Origin: JAYQKL01 sp038142705
GTDB taxonomy: Bacteria; Pseudomonadota; Alphaproteobacteria; RS24
Reading direction: 5' to 3'
DNA length: 64,000 nt
NCBI GenBank assembly: GCA_965217015.1
Contig: OZ244224.1
Span: 806,001 to 870,000, forward strand
In this document: positions 62,144-64,000 of the stretch, piece after piece
How positions within the stretch are numbered: the first letter of the stretch is position 1
How the letters are laid out: every line of letters starts with the position of its first letter
Notes under the pieces: model-generated
The model's input: the letters and a program-made list of their open reading frames with translations, nothing else
The model's database searches: none
What the model was told of the DNA's origin: nothing
Made by a program: the position numbers and the translations under genes

Positions 62144-64000
62144 TTAGGGCGTATAGGCCAGAATCGGCGCCAGCCATTTTTCGCACGCCTCAACCGATAA
62201 AGATTTGCGTTTGGCATAATCTTCTACTTGGTCGCGCCCGATTTTACCAACCCCAAAATACTGGCTCTCAGGGTGGCTAAAATACAGCCCCGACACCGCC
62301 GCGCCTGGCCACATGGCAAAGCTTTCGGTTAATTCAAGGCCGATTTCAGCCTCTGCATTGAGCAGCGCAAACAAGGTTTCTTTTTCGGTATGGTCCGGCT
62401 GCGCGGGATAACCAGGCGCCGGGCGAATGCCGGTATAGTCTTCTGCAATTAGCGCGTCATTATCAAGCTGCTCATCAGGCGCATAGCCCCAATATTGGGT
62501 GCGCACAAGCTGGTGCATGCGCTCGGCAAACGCTTCGGCAAAACGGTCAGCAAGTGCTTTTGACATAATCGCGCTATAATCATCACCAGCCGCTTCAAAT
62601 TTTTGCGCCACCTCATCTTCGCCATGACCCGCCGTGACGGCAAAACCACCAATATAATCAGGCGCAATCTCCGATGGCGCGATAAAATCGGCAAGGGCAA
62701 AATTATGCCGCCCTTCGCGCTTCTCCATTTGCTGGCGCAGGCTATGCAAGCGGGCTTTCTCGACTTTGCGCGTGTCATCTTCATATAAGACAATATCGTC
62801 CCCGTCACGCGCCGCTGGCCAAAACCCGATCACCGCTTTGCAGGTCAGCCATTTTTCAGCAATCATCTGGTCAAGCATGGCTTGCGCGTCATCAAATAAA
62901 TTACGCGCTGCCTCACCGACCACATTATCCGTCAAAATGGCCGGGTAAGTGCCATGCAAATCCCAGCTTTGGAAAAACGGCGTCCAGTCAATATAGTCAC
63001 GCAAATCTGCCAATGGGTAATCGTCAAAAACCTTCGTGCCAAGAAAGCTCGGCTTCACAGGCTGATGATGAGCCTTATCCTGATGATAGGCGGGGAATGC
63101 ATTGCCCCTAGCCTTATCTAAACTCATGCGCTTATCTGATTGCCGCCCTTTGGCATGCGCGCTGGCCATTTTTTCATAATCCGCACGAATATCCGCCCGA
63201 TACGCCGCGCCTTTTTCCTCAGATAAAAGTGTCGAGGCCACACCAACCGCACGGCTGGCATCTGGCACATAGATTGTCTGCCCTTTTTGATAATGCGGGT
63301 TTATCTTCACCGCCGTATGCACTTTTGAGGTGGTGGCGCCGCCAATCAATAAAGGAATATCAAAGTCCTGCCGCTCCATCTCGGACGCCACATGACACAT
63401 TTCTTCCAAACTCGGTGTGATAAGACCTGACAGGCCAATAATATCGACTTTTTCTTCGCGCGCTTTGGCCAGTATATCAGCAGCTGGCACCATCACGCCC
63501 ATATCAATCACTTCATAATTATTGCATTGCAACACCACACCGACGATATTTTTGCCAATATCATGCACATCACCTTTGACGGTCGCCATCAAAACCTTGC
63601 CCGCATTGGAAGTTTGAGTGGCGCCTGATTTTTTCTTTTCCTCTTCCATAAACGGCTCAAGATAGGCAACGGCGCGTTTCATCACCCGTGCAGATTTCAC
63701 AACTTGGGGTAAAAACATTTTCCCCGCGCCAAATAAATCGCCAACCACATTCATGCCGTCCATGAGCGGGCCTTCAATAATATGGAGCGGACGCTCATAA
63801 GACTGGCGCGCTTCTTCCACATCATCATCAACAAAGTCGCCAATCCCATTAACCAGCGCATGCTCAAGCCGCTTGGCAATTGGCAATTCGCGCCAGCTTA
63901 AATCGACTTGCCGCGTCTCGCCCTTTTGCCCGCGATAGGTTTCAGCGACTTCAAGCAAACGGTCCGTACTATCCGTGCGGCGATTCAACAACACATCTTC
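62144..64000 (-). CDS. metH: cobalamin-dependent methionine synthase, partial (5' end beyond window)
   Basis: The C-terminal 618 codons are visible and the frame stays open to the right edge. The end of the folate domain (EDVLLNRR) leads into the cobalamin-binding module with the DVHDIGKNIV axial-histidine motif and a GLSGLITPSLEEM loop. The reactivation (AdoMet-binding) domain follows and ends at ILAYTP. This is the B12-dependent enzyme, implying B12 synthesis or uptake. Transcribed toward the RTX pair, stopping 186 bp away; no terminator is clear. Confidence 0.95.
   Translation of the reverse strand, partial: EDVLLNRRTDSTDRLLEVAETYRGQKGETRQVDLSWRELPIAKRLEHALVNGIGDFVDDDVEEARQSYERPLHIIEGPLMDGMNVVGDLFGAGKMFLPQVVKSARVMKRAVAYLEPFMEEEKKKSGATQTSNAGKVLMATVKGDVHDIGKNIVGVVLQCNNYEVIDMGVMVPAADILAKAREEKVDIIGLSGLITPSLEEMCHVASEMERQDFDIPLLIGGATTSKVHTAVKINPHYQKGQTIYVPDASRAVGVASTLLSEEKGAAYRADIRADYEKMASAHAKGRQSDKRMSLDKARGNAFPAYHQDKAHHQPVKPSFLGTKVFDDYPLADLRDYIDWTPFFQSWDLHGTYPAILTDNVVGEAARNLFDDAQAMLDQMIAEKWLTCKAVIGFWPAARDGDDIVLYEDDTRKVEKARLHSLRQQMEKREGRHNFALADFIAPSEIAPDYIGGFAVTAGHGEDEVAQKFEAAGDDYSAIMSKALADRFAEAFAERMHQLVRTQYWGYAPDEQLDNDALIAEDYTGIRPAPGYPAQPDHTEKETLFALLNAEAEIGLELTESFAMWPGAAVSGLYFSHPESQYFGVGKIGRDQVEDYAKRKSLSVEACEKWLAPILAYTP

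Overview
This is a 64 kb stretch of chromosomal core genome from an alphaproteobacterium with moderate GC (a little under 50% by eye). The assignment rests on gene order and gene types rather than any single marker: DUF2066-purM-purN, ndk/holC/pepA divergent from lptF-lptG-lptD-surA-rsmA, mltG-fabF-acpP-fabG-fabD, rpsF-rpsR-DUF2232-rplI-dnaB-alr-mlaEF-radA-cvpA-purF, panB-YfgM-bamB-der, a short-type psd next to pssA, and a class II DAHP synthase close to gor-rpiA. Composition and order would fit a marine SAR116-like lineage, but the sequence alone does not settle this. Genes are tightly packed, with many 1-17 bp overlaps. I see no tRNA, rRNA, insertion sequence, prophage or CRISPR array.

Layout. 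1-6.4 kb: the 5' part of a DUF2066 gene, the purMN pair, ndk, an inserted DUF3800 gene, then holC-pepA. 6.5-13.1 kb: outer-membrane assembly operon lptFGD-surA-rsmA, without the pdxA gene usually found between surA and rsmA. 13.1-18.3 kb: gmk, mltG and the fatty-acid cluster on the minus strand. 18.5-29.5 kb: ribosomal protein/replication/purine run on the plus strand. 29.4-42 kb, minus strand: two lipoproteins, a lysine/alanine-rich histone H1-like protein, der, bamB, a YfgM-like protein, panB, a YtoQ-family protein, guaA-TPR-guaB and rlmE-ppx. 42-46.5 kb: an RND efflux pair. 46.5-58.5 kb: phospholipid synthesis (pssA, psd, an acyltransferase), a LOG-type gene, cimA-gltX-nadE, class II DAHP synthase, gor-rpiA and a TerB-DnaJ protein. 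58.6-62 kb: two tandem RTX calcium-binding repeat proteins. 62.1 kb to the end: the 3' part of metH.

How it fits together. The window carries several steps of purine synthesis (purM, purN, purF, guaA, guaB, plus gmk and ndk). It covers much of the envelope programme: LPS transport (LptFGD), OMP folding (SurA, BamB, YfgM-like), lipid asymmetry (MlaEF), phospholipid headgroups (PssA, Psd), fatty acids (FabF, AcpP, FabG, FabD) and peptidoglycan (Alr, MltG). The accessory-looking parts are the DUF3800 gene and the RTX pair. No complete novel system is obvious. The best leads are the RTX pair with a shared unrecognised N-terminal module and a repeat-bearing spacer, the histone-like protein, the DUF3800 insertion, a tandem repeat inside the DUF2066 leader, and several candidate RNA or operator sites.
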